This document shows positions 44,701 to 52,839 of a DNA stretch of 64,000 bases, in pieces (within the stretch, counting starts at the first letter, position 1; each line of letters starts with the position of its first letter). Both the position numbers and the translations under genes were made by a program. The notes under the pieces were generated by a model. The model made no database searches, was not told the origin of the DNA, and saw nothing but the letters and a program-made list of their open reading frames with translations. Where the stretch lies: contig JAIQEU010000016.1 in NCBI GenBank assembly GCA_020073665.1, positions 1 to 64,000 on the forward strand, given 5' to 3'. This DNA is from Terriglobia bacterium (GTDB lineage: Bacteria; Acidobacteriota; Terriglobia; Terriglobales; Acidobacteriaceae).

Positions 44701-45594
44701 ATGGAAATTCTGCCCTTTCTTTTGTGGCCATTCGTGGCCAGCTTGATTCTGACCGGCATTCATGCCTACCTCGGGGTCCACGTGGTGGAGCGCGGGGTCA
44801 TCTTCGTTGATTTGGCGCTGGCGCAGATTGCCGCCCTGGGGGCCACCATCGCCATCCTGGTCGGCATGGATCCTCACGGGCACGGAGCTTACTGGCTCAG
44901 CCTGGCGTTTACCTTTGTGGGCGCCGGTATCTTCGCCTTCGCCCGCACCCGCCGCGGCCACATTCCGCAGGAAGCTTTCATCGGTATCGCTTATGCCGTG
45001 GCGTCGGCAACCGCCATTCTGGCTATGAGTAAGGCCACCGGCGAAACCGAGCATCTAAAAGACATGCTGGTGGGCAATATCCTGGCGGTGGACAAGGCCG
45101 AAGTGATCAAGACCGCCGTCCTGTACGGTGTAGTTGGCCTCTTTCACTACATATTCCGCCGCAAGTTCCTGCTGATCTCCACCGATCCAGCGCAAGCGGA
45201 GGCCAAAGGCCTGAACATCCGCTTCTGGGATTTTCTGTTCTACGCTTCTTTCGGTTTTGTAGTGACCTCCTCGGTGGCGATTGCCGGTGTGTTGCTGGTG
45301 TTCTGCTACCTGATTGTGCCTTCGGTGGGAGCCATGCTGTTTGCGGATAAGGTGGGACGCCGGCTGGCCATCGGCTGGACCATGGGAACGCTAGTCTCGG
45401 CCCTGGGCGTGTATTTCTCGGTATGGCTCGACACGCCCACGGGAGCCACCATCGTGTGCACGTTTGGGGCGGTGCTGGTAGTCATGTTCCTGGTGCATCT
45501 GCTGTTCTTCCACGGGTCCAGGGCACACCCGCTGAGAGGGGCGGCGGTTTCGGTGGAGCATCAGCAGGAATCGGTGATGCAACGGACACACTAG
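44701..45594 (+). CDS. Metal ABC transporter permease (ZnuB/ABC-3 family)
   Basis: This 297-residue inner-membrane protein has about eight membrane segments. It begins MEILPFLLWPFVASLILTGI and carries the family blocks HVVERGVIFVDLALAQIAAL and VAIAGVLLVFCYLIVPSVGA. The ATP-binding partner (ZnuC-type) is not encoded in the window, although the porin, binding protein and permease are. A His-rich tail (HPLRGAAVSVEHQQESVMQ) is unusual. It probably moves zinc or manganese into the cell. Confidence 0.88.
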   Translation: MEILPFLLWPFVASLILTGIHAYLGVHVVERGVIFVDLALAQIAALGATIAILVGMDPHGHGAYWLSLAFTFVGAGIFAFARTRRGHIPQEAFIGIAYAVASATAILAMSKATGETEHLKDMLVGNILAVDKAEVIKTAVLYGVVGLFHYIFRRKFLLISTDPAQAEAKGLNIRFWDFLFYASFGFVVTSSVAIAGVLLVFCYLIVPSVGAMLFADKVGRRLAIGWTMGTLVSALGVYFSVWLDTPTGATIVCTFGAVLVVMFLVHLLFFHGSRAHPLRGAAVSVEHQQESVMQRTH

Positions 45595-45855
45595 ACCTCA
45601 GGCAAATGCCCTGGATGTCGGCTGCTGAGCGCTGAATTCCGACAGGACCGGGGAATGCAGGAGGCCCTCTGCATCCGGTATTTCCAACGGCGCAGGTAGG
45701 GTTTGGAGTTATTCTCCGAGGTTCCCGCCTATTACTTTCGTGCCATACGGATAGCACCATTGGGACATTGACCCACTGGTGCCCCCTTGCTACTTTGAAC
45801 CTGCGGTGATTGGTCTCCCCCGAGGTGCATAGCATCTTTCCAAGTGGGGGGCCCT

Positions 45856-45978
45856 ATGAAGTTGCTTCATCTCTGCTACGCGGCATTGGGGTTCGCGGTG
45901 GCCCGCTGGATCTTCAAGCGGGAGCCCTTGCCGGTGGCCGATCCGGTTACAAGGTTTCGTTCCTCTGGCCTGCTGTAA
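45856..45978 (+). CDS. Possible 40-residue small protein
   Basis: An ATG after GGGGGGCCCT opens a frame MKLLHLCYAALGFAVARWIF followed by KREPLPVADPV and ends with TAA. It has a hydrophobic N-terminal half that could span the membrane. It is only weakly supported: its length and base composition do not stand out, and no homologue is known to me. The inverted repeat just downstream could be its terminator. Confidence 0.25.
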   Translation: MKLLHLCYAALGFAVARWIFKREPLPVADPVTRFRSSGLL

Positions 45979-45994
45979 GGGGAAAGTGTAGCTT

Positions 45995-46044
45995 CTTGGG
46001 CGTGCGGAGCCCCGTTGCGTGCCTCTTTGTCCCGCACGCCCAAG
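45995..46044. repeat. 13-base perfect inverted repeat
   Basis: CTTGGGCGTGCGG (45995-46007) and its exact complement CCGCACGCCCAAG (46032-46044) flank a 24-base loop. No T-run follows, so it is not a standard terminator. The purpose is unknown. Confidence 0.6.
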
Positions 46045-46231
46045 CTTCACCTCTGGCTTCGTTCTAAGGTTCTACTACCAACGGTCACTGCCTGCCTCGT
46101 TCTTTCCGCAGCAATGCTGATTACAATTTCTGTCAGGGCCGCGGTCCGCTCGCGCTAGTTATCAGTTGAATGCGCCTTGCGACGGATCTGTATCGGCATG
46201 CCTCTGCTTACGGCAGAATGAATAACCAGTC

Positions 46232-47011
46232 ATGAGGACGAGGTTCCATTACGTGATGGCAGCGGTTGTCCTGGGTTTGCTGCTCCCGCAGTTGGTCGCG
46301 GCACAGAACTCAGACGGCGACCTCTCGTTGGGCGAGCTGGCACGCTCTCTGCGCAAGGCCAAGGCGGCGCCAGCCAAGACCGTCATCGACAACGACAATC
46401 TGGCGCAAGTAATGGACGATGTGGAGAGCCACCGTGTCGGCAGCGGCCTGCTGTTTTCGTTTGATAGTCTGGGGAAAAACTTCACCATCACTTCGCCCGA
46501 CGTGACCTGCAGCCTATCATTCAATGCGCAAGCTACGTCGCTATTGTCTGATCCATTCACTCCGCGGGAGCTTCCCGACAGTGAAGTCGCCAAACTGGAT
46601 GGCCCGGCCACCATCAATGGCGATACCCTGCAGGTTTCGGTTTACAACGGATCAAGCTGGAGCCTGCAGGAAATTACCGTGGGATTGACCATCCTGCGGC
46701 CGTCCGCAACCAAGACTGCTTATTACGGACCGGCTCGGCTGGTAACGGCGGCCGCGGGCGACACCGCGCCAGCAGCAGACCCGGCGCCGGCGGAGAAGCG
46801 GTCCGATCTGACCGTGCTTTACCACCTGAAAGGTACGGCGGCGCCGCTTACCACCACCGTGTTCAGTGAGACCCTGGGCACAGCGCTCGGACCCAACCAG
46901 GATTGGCACTGGGCGATTGTGCAAGCCAAGGGATTACCGCCGACGCCACCTGCGCCACTGGCACCTGCAGTGCCGCTGGCACCTGTCGCGCCGACCGCAC
47001 CTCCGCAATAG
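46232..47011 (+). CDS. Secreted hypothetical protein, 259 residues
   Basis: A signal peptide (MRTRFHYVMAAVVLGLLLPQ, ending LVAAQ) is followed by a charged segment with DLSLGELARSLRKAKAA and a beta-rich core (GLLFSFDSLGKNFTITSPDV, LQVSVYNGSSWSLQEITVGL). The C-terminus is Pro/Ala-rich (PAVPLAPVAPTAPP). A similar arrangement is known from conserved acidobacterial proteins without a function. It ends at the same base as the convergent oxidoreductase gene, without a terminator between them. Confidence 0.7.
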   Translation: MRTRFHYVMAAVVLGLLLPQLVAAQNSDGDLSLGELARSLRKAKAAPAKTVIDNDNLAQVMDDVESHRVGSGLLFSFDSLGKNFTITSPDVTCSLSFNAQATSLLSDPFTPRELPDSEVAKLDGPATINGDTLQVSVYNGSSWSLQEITVGLTILRPSATKTAYYGPARLVTAAAGDTAPAADPAPAEKRSDLTVLYHLKGTAAPLTTTVFSETLGTALGPNQDWHWAIVQAKGLPPTPPAPLAPAVPLAPVAPTAPPQ

Positions 47012-48016
47012 CTAGCTCACTCTGGCAACGTTCTCGACTTTCCCGCTCTTCATACTGCGATAGGCGGCATCCAGGATCTCCTGGTTCTGCCAGCCCTGTT
47101 CGCCGGGGACGGGGAATTCTGCTTTTCCTTCCACCGCAGCCGCGAATGCGTCTACCTGTCGCGCGTACGCGGTCTTGTTAGAGACGACTTCGGTTTCCAC
47201 CACGGCTCGTCCGCGACGCAGTTCCAGGGTGATAGGCCACTCCACGTTCAAGGCGTCGTCAGCGCGCAGCACGCCGCCGTCCCCGACCACCTCGAGCGGT
47301 GAGCGGTATTCCGCGCGGAACGACACCAGCACCGTCCCCAGGGTTCCGCGTGAAAATTCAAGCGCCACCACGGCAGCGGATTCGACGCTTCCAGAATGCT
47401 CGTCTGATGCTCCGCGGGCGCTCACCCGCACGACTTCGTCCTGCAAGATGTAGCGCAGGGCGTCAACGCAATGCACCCCCACGTCGGCAACCGGGCCGCC
47501 GCCTGCGACGGCGGCGTCGTTGATCCAGGTGCGTGGGTGCCCGCTGCCCCCGAGGAAGGAGAATTCCGAGCGCACAAAAAGTGGCCTGCCCACCTCCCCG
47601 GCAGCAACTCTCTCGCGCAGGCGAGCCGTGCTGTCCTCAAAACGAAACACCTGCGCAACCCCGAGCAGCACATTGGCTTGGCGTGCGGCCTCCACCATTT
47701 GCTGGCACTGCTGGGCGTTGATCGCCGTGGGCTTTTCGCAGAGCACCGGTTTGCCGGCCTCGATGGCGGTCAACACGTCTTTCAGGTGACAGGCGTTGGG
47801 CGTGGTTACGAAGACAACATCGACTTCCGGCGAGCGGCACAGCTCCGCAGCCGAGTCGAACGCCAGGGCGATGTTGAATTGTCGGGCCGATTCGCGCGCC
47901 TGGCTCATGGCCCGGCGGGAAAGAGCAGTCACCCGGCAGTTCTGTGCCATAGCAAAACCCGGCATGAGCCGCTTTACGGCGTGCAGTCCGAAACCTACGA
48001 TGCCAAATCGAATCAC
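47012..48016 (-). CDS. Gfo/Idh/MocA-family oxidoreductase
   Basis: This 334-residue NAD(P)-dependent enzyme starts at a GTG at 48016, preceded by AAGG. The Rossmann motif is FGIVGFGLHAVKRLMPGF. The conserved cofactor/active-site block AIEAGKPVLCEKPTAINAQQ follows, then GGGPVADVGVHCVDALRYIL with the family histidine, and DAAYRSMKSGKV near the end. These enzymes act on sugars, inositol or related alcohols. No sugar-related neighbour identifies the substrate. Confidence 0.88.
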   Translation of the reverse strand: MIRFGIVGFGLHAVKRLMPGFAMAQNCRVTALSRRAMSQARESARQFNIALAFDSAAELCRSPEVDVVFVTTPNACHLKDVLTAIEAGKPVLCEKPTAINAQQCQQMVEAARQANVLLGVAQVFRFEDSTARLRERVAAGEVGRPLFVRSEFSFLGGSGHPRTWINDAAVAGGGPVADVGVHCVDALRYILQDEVVRVSARGASDEHSGSVESAAVVALEFSRGTLGTVLVSFRAEYRSPLEVVGDGGVLRADDALNVEWPITLELRRGRAVVETEVVSNKTAYARQVDAFAAAVEGKAEFPVPGEQGWQNQEILDAAYRSMKSGKVENVARVS

Positions 48017-48231
48017 GAGAATGACCTTAGGTATGAGATAGAACGGAAAACTATGGCTACATCCCATTCGTGTTGCACACGGCTAAGCAGAATACGCCAA
48101 GCTGGCGGAAGAACGAAATCGGCCGATACAGACGAGTTACGCGAGGTCTCTACCTCACTGTGTTGATTTGAGCCCCGCGTCACCCTAACATGCAGGCCAA
48201 CTTATTTCCGCCACGGTCATGACTGTCCGAG

Positions 48232-48552
48232 GCGCATAAGAGGGGTATCGTCCATCGTGATTTGAAGCCGGAAAATCTGTTTATCACCAAGGATGGCCGG
48301 GTCAAAATCCTCGACTGCGGCATCGCCAAGCTCACGTCGCCGGATGCCGGTTCCGAACGCTCGATCGCCACCATGACCACCCAGACCAAGGCGGGGTCGG
48401 TGCTGGGCACCGTGGCCTACATGTCGCCCGAACAATGCGGGCGAAGCCGGTCGATCATCGCAGCGATATCTTCAGCTTTGGCGCAATCTTGTACGAAATG
48501 CTAACCGGAAACCGCGCTTTCTCGCGGGAAACCGAAGTTGACACCATGACCG
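48232..48552 (+). pseudogene. Broken serine/threonine protein kinase fragment
   Basis: The frame from 48232 encodes [19 protein letters not shown], the catalytic-loop HRD motif, then [11 protein letters not shown], with Cys in place of the Phe of DFG, and [10 protein letters not shown]. After about 48435 the frame is lost, and the next frame continues [20 protein letters not shown] with [17 protein letters not shown] single base deletion in the EQ(V)R segment would account for this. The N-lobe (glycine loop, lysine) and the rest of the C-lobe are absent. It is a remnant of a PknB/Hanks-type kinase gene, without a promoter or ribosome site. Confidence 0.85.
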
Positions 48553-48641
48553 GGCAGTCCGGGAAAAAGCGAACGGGGAGCCGAAGAGTAGTAGAAAAAG
48601 TGAGTGAGCGAAAGGGATAAAACAAATCGCGATGGAAGGGC

Positions 48642-49337
48642 CTACTTTTCCGCCATGGCTCCAACCAAAGATTCGAAGATCTTAAAGCCCTCGGTGCATC
48701 CCAGTTCAGGTTCGCTGGAGCGTTCCGGATGCGGCATCATGCCCAATACGTTACGGCCGGGGCTGCAGATGCCGGCGATGTTGTCCAGCGACCCGTTCGG
48801 GTTTGCGGCGGGAGTGATGTCCCCGTCCGGCGTGGCATAGCGGAACACAATGCGCTGATCGCGTCGTAGCTCAGCCAGCGTGGCCTCGTCGCAGAAGTAG
48901 TTACCTTCCATGTGGCCGATGGGGATGGTCAGGACCTCGCCCTCACGGCAGGTGCTGGTAAAGGGCGTATTGGCGTTCTCCACTCGAACATAAACGGGCT
49001 TGCAAACATACTTCAGACCGACGTTCCGCATCAGCGCGCCCGGCAGCAGCCCCGACTCGCACAGAATCTGGAAGCCGTTGCAGATCCCCAGCACCAGCCC
49101 GCCCCCGGCAGCGAACTTGCGCACCGAGTCCATCACCGGAGAAAACTTGGCGATGGCGCCGGTCCGCAGGTAATCGCCATAGGCGAACCCGCCCGGCACA
49201 ATGATGGCGTCGCAGTTCTCCAGGTCGTGGGATTCGTGCCACAGAAAGGTGACCGGCTGCCTGGCCACGTGCTGAATGGTCCAGTAAGCATCGTGATCGC
49301 AGTTCGATCCGGGGAAAATGATGACGCCGAATTTCAT
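48642..49337 (-). CDS. purQ: Phosphoribosylformylglycinamidine synthase, glutaminase subunit
   Basis: This 231-residue class I glutamine amidotransferase delivers ammonia in the fourth step of purine synthesis. The nucleophile lies in [20 protein letters not shown], and the His-Glu pair is in [12 protein letters not shown]. The N-terminal [20 protein letters not shown] and [16 protein letters not shown] are also diagnostic. PurL and PurS are not adjacent. The gene is followed by the kinase fragment on the other strand. Confidence 0.96.
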   Translation of the reverse strand: MKFGVIIFPGSNCDHDAYWTIQHVARQPVTFLWHESHDLENCDAIIVPGGFAYGDYLRTGAIAKFSPVMDSVRKFAAGGGLVLGICNGFQILCESGLLPGALMRNVGLKYVCKPVYVRVENANTPFTSTCREGEVLTIPIGHMEGNYFCDEATLAELRRDQRIVFRYATPDGDITPAANPNGSLDNIAGICSPGRNVLGMMPHPERSSEPELGCTEGFKIFESLVGAMAEK

Positions 49338-49389
49338 CCAGGTGCCTCGCTATAGGGGCTTAAAACTGAGTTTAGCATGAGCAAAAAGC

Positions 49390-49427
49390 AAGCCGCCTGT
49401 TTCCTGAAGCAGGGGATCAGGCGGCTT
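49390..49427 (-). terminator. Rho-independent terminator after the Spy-like gene
   Basis: AAGCCGCCTG (49390-49399) pairs perfectly with CAGGCGGCTT (49418-49427). On the minus strand GCTTTTTGC follows. It ends the sigma / anti-sigma / Spy operon. Confidence 0.8.
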
Positions 49428-49444
49428 ACGGTGTGGTTCCCAAG

Positions 49445-50047
49445 TTAAAAGAGGTCCTCTTCCGCGGGGGCTGGCGGGAGTGGCGGCTGGGGAGCATCTG
49501 GGGGCAAAGGAGTCACGGTCGGTCCCGCTCCCGGGCCTGGCCCCACGAACTTCTGAAAGAAGACGCGATCGCCAAAGGCACCGTGCTCGCCCCGCATAGA
49601 CTTCAACGCGCGCCACTGCTCCAGCGACAGCACTTTCCTCAGGTCGAGGTTCATCATGGTGAATTCGCGCTCCAGCTTGCCACGGGCCGCGAGAACGTGG
49701 TCGACTTGCACGCTAATCTGACCTTCATTGGGGACGTCAGCGTCGAGCAAGGTTTGTAGCTTCTCATCCTGGGTTGCCATTTCTGCGGTGTGTTGTTTGA
49801 GCTTGGTGCGGTGCTCGTTGAAGACCTCATCCAGGTGGTTGATTTGGTCATCGCTGAGTTGGAGCTTTTTGACGACTTCCGAGCGTTTCCACCAGGTGCC
49901 GAATTCGTTCCGATAAATGATCTTGACGTGATCGGGAGCCGGCGTCGCGCCCATCTCAACGGAAGCGTCGGGCGCAGCGGGGGCATTAGTCTGGGCTGAA
50001 GCCGAGACCACGAAAAAAGCAAACGCTAGCATCAAACTCATCTTCAT
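49445..50047 (-). CDS. Spy/CpxP-like periplasmic protein
   Basis: The 200-residue protein has a signal peptide (MKMSLMLAFAFFVVSASAQT) and a helical middle with LQLSDDQINHLDEVFNEHRT and LDLRKVLSLEQWRALKSM, resembling the LTxxQ repeats of Spy/CpxP chaperone-sensors. A Pro-rich tail (PPDAPQPPLPPAPAEE) closes it. It overlaps the anti-sigma gene by 4 bases. Position suggests a stress sensor or chaperone that feeds the same sigma pathway, but metal binding is not evident. Confidence 0.75.
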   Translation of the reverse strand: MKMSLMLAFAFFVVSASAQTNAPAAPDASVEMGATPAPDHVKIIYRNEFGTWWKRSEVVKKLQLSDDQINHLDEVFNEHRTKLKQHTAEMATQDEKLQTLLDADVPNEGQISVQVDHVLAARGKLEREFTMMNLDLRKVLSLEQWRALKSMRGEHGAFGDRVFFQKFVGPGPGAGPTVTPLPPDAPQPPLPPAPAEEDLF

Positions 50048-50544
50048 TGGTGCTTCTCCTTGTGTGCCGGGTCGGTTGACACGGGTTGAAAGTTTTCGCT
50101 GATTTCTCCTGCCAGAAAAGCGGCCGGCTCTAACGAGGGTGGGCCACCAATCTGCAGAACTTCCTCCACTTCGACTAAGAGCTGGTGATCAGAGTCGCCA
50201 TCGAGTTGGGCTGCGGGCAGGGGCTGCGGTGTCTTGGTAAGCATCAGGCTGGCGATTCCAAGAACCACAGTTGCGGTAACCCAAGCGAGCTGAGGCAGCC
50301 TGGGTTTGACTGGCTGAACGACGTGGAGCCTGCTGCGGATTGCCGCCCTTTGCCGAAGCCAGAATTCCTCCGGGCGGTCAACCTCGGTACGTGCCGAGCC
50401 TGCCAATCGCGAGACCCCCCGCTGCATGTCCTGAATTGCCAACCGGCATTTCTCGCAATGCTGCGCGTGCGATGGCGTTGCAGAGGCAGGCTGCAGCAGA
50501 AGTTCCACCAGGTCGGATTCGCTTAAGTGTGCGTTCATCTCCAT
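50044..50544 (-). CDS. Putative anti-sigma factor
   Basis: This 166-residue protein has an N-terminal zinc-finger-like region with PSHAQHCEKC (HxxxCxxC-like), a membrane segment (WVTATVVLGIASLML) near residue 90, and an acidic periplasmic tail. That layout fits anti-sigma factors that hold an ECF sigma factor at the membrane. It overlaps the sigma-factor gene by 10 bases upstream and the Spy-like gene by 4 bases downstream, so the three are co-translated. Confidence 0.75.
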   Translation of the reverse strand: MEMNAHLSESDLVELLLQPASATPSHAQHCEKCRLAIQDMQRGVSRLAGSARTEVDRPEEFWLRQRAAIRSRLHVVQPVKPRLPQLAWVTATVVLGIASLMLTKTPQPLPAAQLDGDSDHQLLVEVEEVLQIGGPPSLEPAAFLAGEISENFQPVSTDPAHKEKHQ

Positions 50545-51119
50545 TGCTGCTCCTTCATGACCTTGCGCAGCTTGCTCAAGGCCCGCGACAGTTGTGCTTT
50601 CACACTGCCTACTTTCAGGTCGAGCACCGCCGCGATTTCCGAGAGCGACATCTCCTCCGCAAAACGCAACAGGAAAACGGTGCGCTGTTGCTGCGACAGC
50701 GACTTCATCGCGTCGCGGACTGCGTCCAGCTCTTCGCGCGCCAGCAGCGCCCTCTCAGGGGATGCCTGCGGCGACGCCATCTGGTCGGCATAACCGTTGT
50801 CGTTCTCCAAACCAACCAGTCGCTTCCAGAACGAAATGCGGCGGCTTTTGTGGTGATCTCTCGCCAGGTTGACCGCGATTCGCAGGAGCCACGTCTCCAC
50901 GCTGCATTCGCCGCGAAAACTGGCCAGATTGCGATAAGCGCGTAAGAAGCACTCCTGGGTCAGTGTGTCCGCCGCGTCTGCATCTTTCAGCAGAACCCAC
51001 AAAACGCGATACACGCGTTTCTGATGCAGGCGTACGATCTCGTCGAAAGCCTCTGGCGAAATGCCTTCCGCTTTCTCCACAGCCGAGGATGGCAGAGCCG
51101 CCGTCAGTATCGTATCCAC
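50535..51119 (-). CDS. ECF-type RNA polymerase sigma factor
   Basis: This 194-residue sigma factor has a region-2 block (EAFDEIVRLHQKRVYRVLWV, then DTLTQECFLRAYRNLASFRG) and a region-4 helix-turn-helix (MSLSEIAAVLDLKVGSVKAQ then LSRALSKLRKVM). Region 1.1 is absent, as in ECF factors. It is the first gene of a three-gene operon with its probable anti-sigma factor and a Spy-like protein, a typical cell-envelope stress arrangement. No recognisable own-promoter motif was identified upstream. Confidence 0.92.
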   Translation of the reverse strand: MDTILTAALPSSAVEKAEGISPEAFDEIVRLHQKRVYRVLWVLLKDADAADTLTQECFLRAYRNLASFRGECSVETWLLRIAVNLARDHHKSRRISFWKRLVGLENDNGYADQMASPQASPERALLAREELDAVRDAMKSLSQQQRTVFLLRFAEEMSLSEIAAVLDLKVGSVKAQLSRALSKLRKVMKEQQWR

Positions 51120-51212
51120 GCGCCTTCTCGGGTGACTGATTTGCTGCTACGAGTATGGACGAGCTTGTAAGGCCCGGGTTTACACCGGCCGGCAAGAAAC
51201 CTCCATCCTTCA

Positions 51213-51701
51213 ATGCGGATCAGGCATCACATAACAGTCATGGATTTACGCGACCACTTCCAGTTGACCGGCAACGCTCTGAAGAACTGGATCGTGGCAC
51301 AGCTTCAGGATTCACTCGCCGTCGGCCTTTTGTGGATGATCGGTTTGTTTATTATTGGCGTGCCCTGGGCGCCCCTCTGGGCCCTCCTGGCGGCCACTCT
51401 GCAATTCATCCCGCACATTGGACCTGTTCTAGGCCTGATCGGCCCGGCCTTGGCCGCAACTCTGCGTTGGGGTGACTGGGAGCACCCCCTCGCGGTTTTG
51501 GTGCTTTACGCGATTATCGTGATGATCGACGGCTTCCTGCTGCAGCCTTACCTCATGAAGCGCGCCGCCAAAGTGCCGATGTGGGCTTCCATCCTGACCC
51601 CCTTGGTGCTTGGTATCCTGATTCCTTTCTGGGGCGTGCTGCTGTCGGCCCCGCTGCTGGCCGTTGTCTACGCCTACCGGGCAAGGGCCGCAAGCCAGTA
51701 A
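51213..51701 (+). CDS. AI-2E-family transporter, half length
   Basis: This 162-residue protein begins MRIRHHITVMDLRDHFQLTG and carries the C-terminal half of the AI-2E (UPF0118) family, with LQDSLAVGLLWMIGLFIIGV, LWALLAATLQFIPHIGPVLG and LLQPYLMKRAAKVPMWASIL. Full members are about 350 residues with around eight membrane segments. Here only about five remain and the N-terminal half is missing. No intact N-terminal piece lies upstream, where the sigma factor begins on the opposite strand. It may be a truncated remnant or a short variant. Confidence 0.7.
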   Translation: MRIRHHITVMDLRDHFQLTGNALKNWIVAQLQDSLAVGLLWMIGLFIIGVPWAPLWALLAATLQFIPHIGPVLGLIGPALAATLRWGDWEHPLAVLVLYAIIVMIDGFLLQPYLMKRAAKVPMWASILTPLVLGILIPFWGVLLSAPLLAVVYAYRARAASQ

Positions 51702-51856
51702 CCAGCCAGCGACTTCCAGCCAAAGACGGCCTGCCTGCGTGCTATAATTTTATTTCGCCTGCGTGCGTTTCGAGGCAATCACGTGATCTCCTCTACGGGC
51801 GAGTCCTGCTTTATTAAGATCCGCGCCATTAAAGTTCATAAAGACGAGGTATAACC

Positions 51857-52606
51857 ATGTCCGGCCATTCAAAATGGGCCACAATTAAGCACAAGAAGGG
51901 CGCGCTTGACGCCAAGCGGGGAAAGATCTTTACCCGCCTCATCAAGGAAATCGGCATCGCCGCCAGGAACGGTGGCGGAGATCCCGACAGCAATCCCCGC
52001 CTGCGCACCGCGATTCTCGCCGCCAAGGCGGAGAACATGCCCGCCGACAACATCAAACGAGCCATCCAGCGCGGCACTGGCGAATTGCCGGGCGCCGTCT
52101 ATGAAGAGTTCACTCTCGAAGGCTACGGCCCCGGAGGCGTCGCAATTCTCGCGGAGATCAATACCGACAATCGCAACCGCACGGTCAGCGAAATGCGGCA
52201 TGTCTTCAGCAAGAATAACGGCAACATGGCCGAGGCCGGAGCAGTTTCGTGGATGTTTCACAAGAAGGGTGACATTGTGGTGCCCAAGGCGGCCGCCAAG
52301 GAAGATGACCTCATGGCGATCGTCCTGGATGCCGGCGCCGAAGACCTGCGTGACGACGGCGAGCACTGGGAAATCCTGACCGAACCCGCGGCCTACGAAG
52401 CGGTGCTCGAAGCGGTGAAGAAAGCTGGCATCGAACCATCCTCGGCCAGCGTCTCCATGATTCCGCAAAACTACATCAAGCTCGAAGGGGTCGCGGCCAG
52501 TCAGATGATCCGGTTGCTCGAAGCCCTGGAAGAACAGGACGATGTGCAGAACGTGCATGCCAACTTCGACATCGACCAGAAGCTGCTGGAAGAAGTAGCC
52601 GGCTAG
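51857..52606 (+). CDS. YebC/PmpR-family regulatory protein
   Basis: This 249-residue protein begins [20 protein letters not shown], the family hallmark, and continues [20 protein letters not shown]. The three-domain fold ends with a helical C-terminus ([20 protein letters not shown]). YebC proteins bind DNA and act in transcription, and some help the ribosome through poly-proline stalls. A possible -10 box TATAAT lies at 51743-51748, about 100 bases upstream, but its -35 box is weak. A GAGG site precedes the ATG. Confidence 0.95.
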   Translation: MSGHSKWATIKHKKGALDAKRGKIFTRLIKEIGIAARNGGGDPDSNPRLRTAILAAKAENMPADNIKRAIQRGTGELPGAVYEEFTLEGYGPGGVAILAEINTDNRNRTVSEMRHVFSKNNGNMAEAGAVSWMFHKKGDIVVPKAAAKEDDLMAIVLDAGAEDLRDDGEHWEILTEPAAYEAVLEAVKKAGIEPSSASVSMIPQNYIKLEGVAASQMIRLLEALEEQDDVQNVHANFDIDQKLLEEVAG

Positions 52607-52628
52607 CGAGGTGGAACAATAGACTTGG

Positions 52629-52655
52629 AGCCGCCCGGAAAAAGGGCGGCTTTTT
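52629..52655 (+). terminator. Rho-independent terminator after yebC
   Basis: AGCCGCCC (52629-52636) pairs perfectly with GGGCGGCT (52644-52651) over a 7-base loop, followed by TTTTT. Confidence 0.88.
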
Positions 52656-52839
52656 GTTGGCTGGTCGAAGCACTGCAACTAGGGCGCATAGTTTTTCAAC
52701 ACTGCGGTGGAAAATCCTGTGGAAAAACTGGAAGAAATATTTGTAAGTGGTTCGCTGACATTCACTTCTGCATTTTGCACAAATGCGAGTGCTGGCACTT
52801 TCGTGGAGTGAGCACACCACTTCCGGGCAGGGGAAAGAG

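Larger units (their letters stand above)
45595..46231. other. Gene-poor region with structured sequence
   Basis: About 640 bases. The most plausible small gene is at 45856-45978 (see separate entry). A 13-base perfect inverted repeat lies at 45995-46007 and 46032-46044, and a smaller hairpin near 45660. I see no tRNA, no known riboswitch and no IS remnant. Confidence 0.45.

Noticed and set aside
48262-48504. The kinase fragment as a functional short protein
   Set aside because: It lacks the N-lobe and the ATP-binding lysine, and the frame breaks inside the activation segment, so it cannot be an active kinase.
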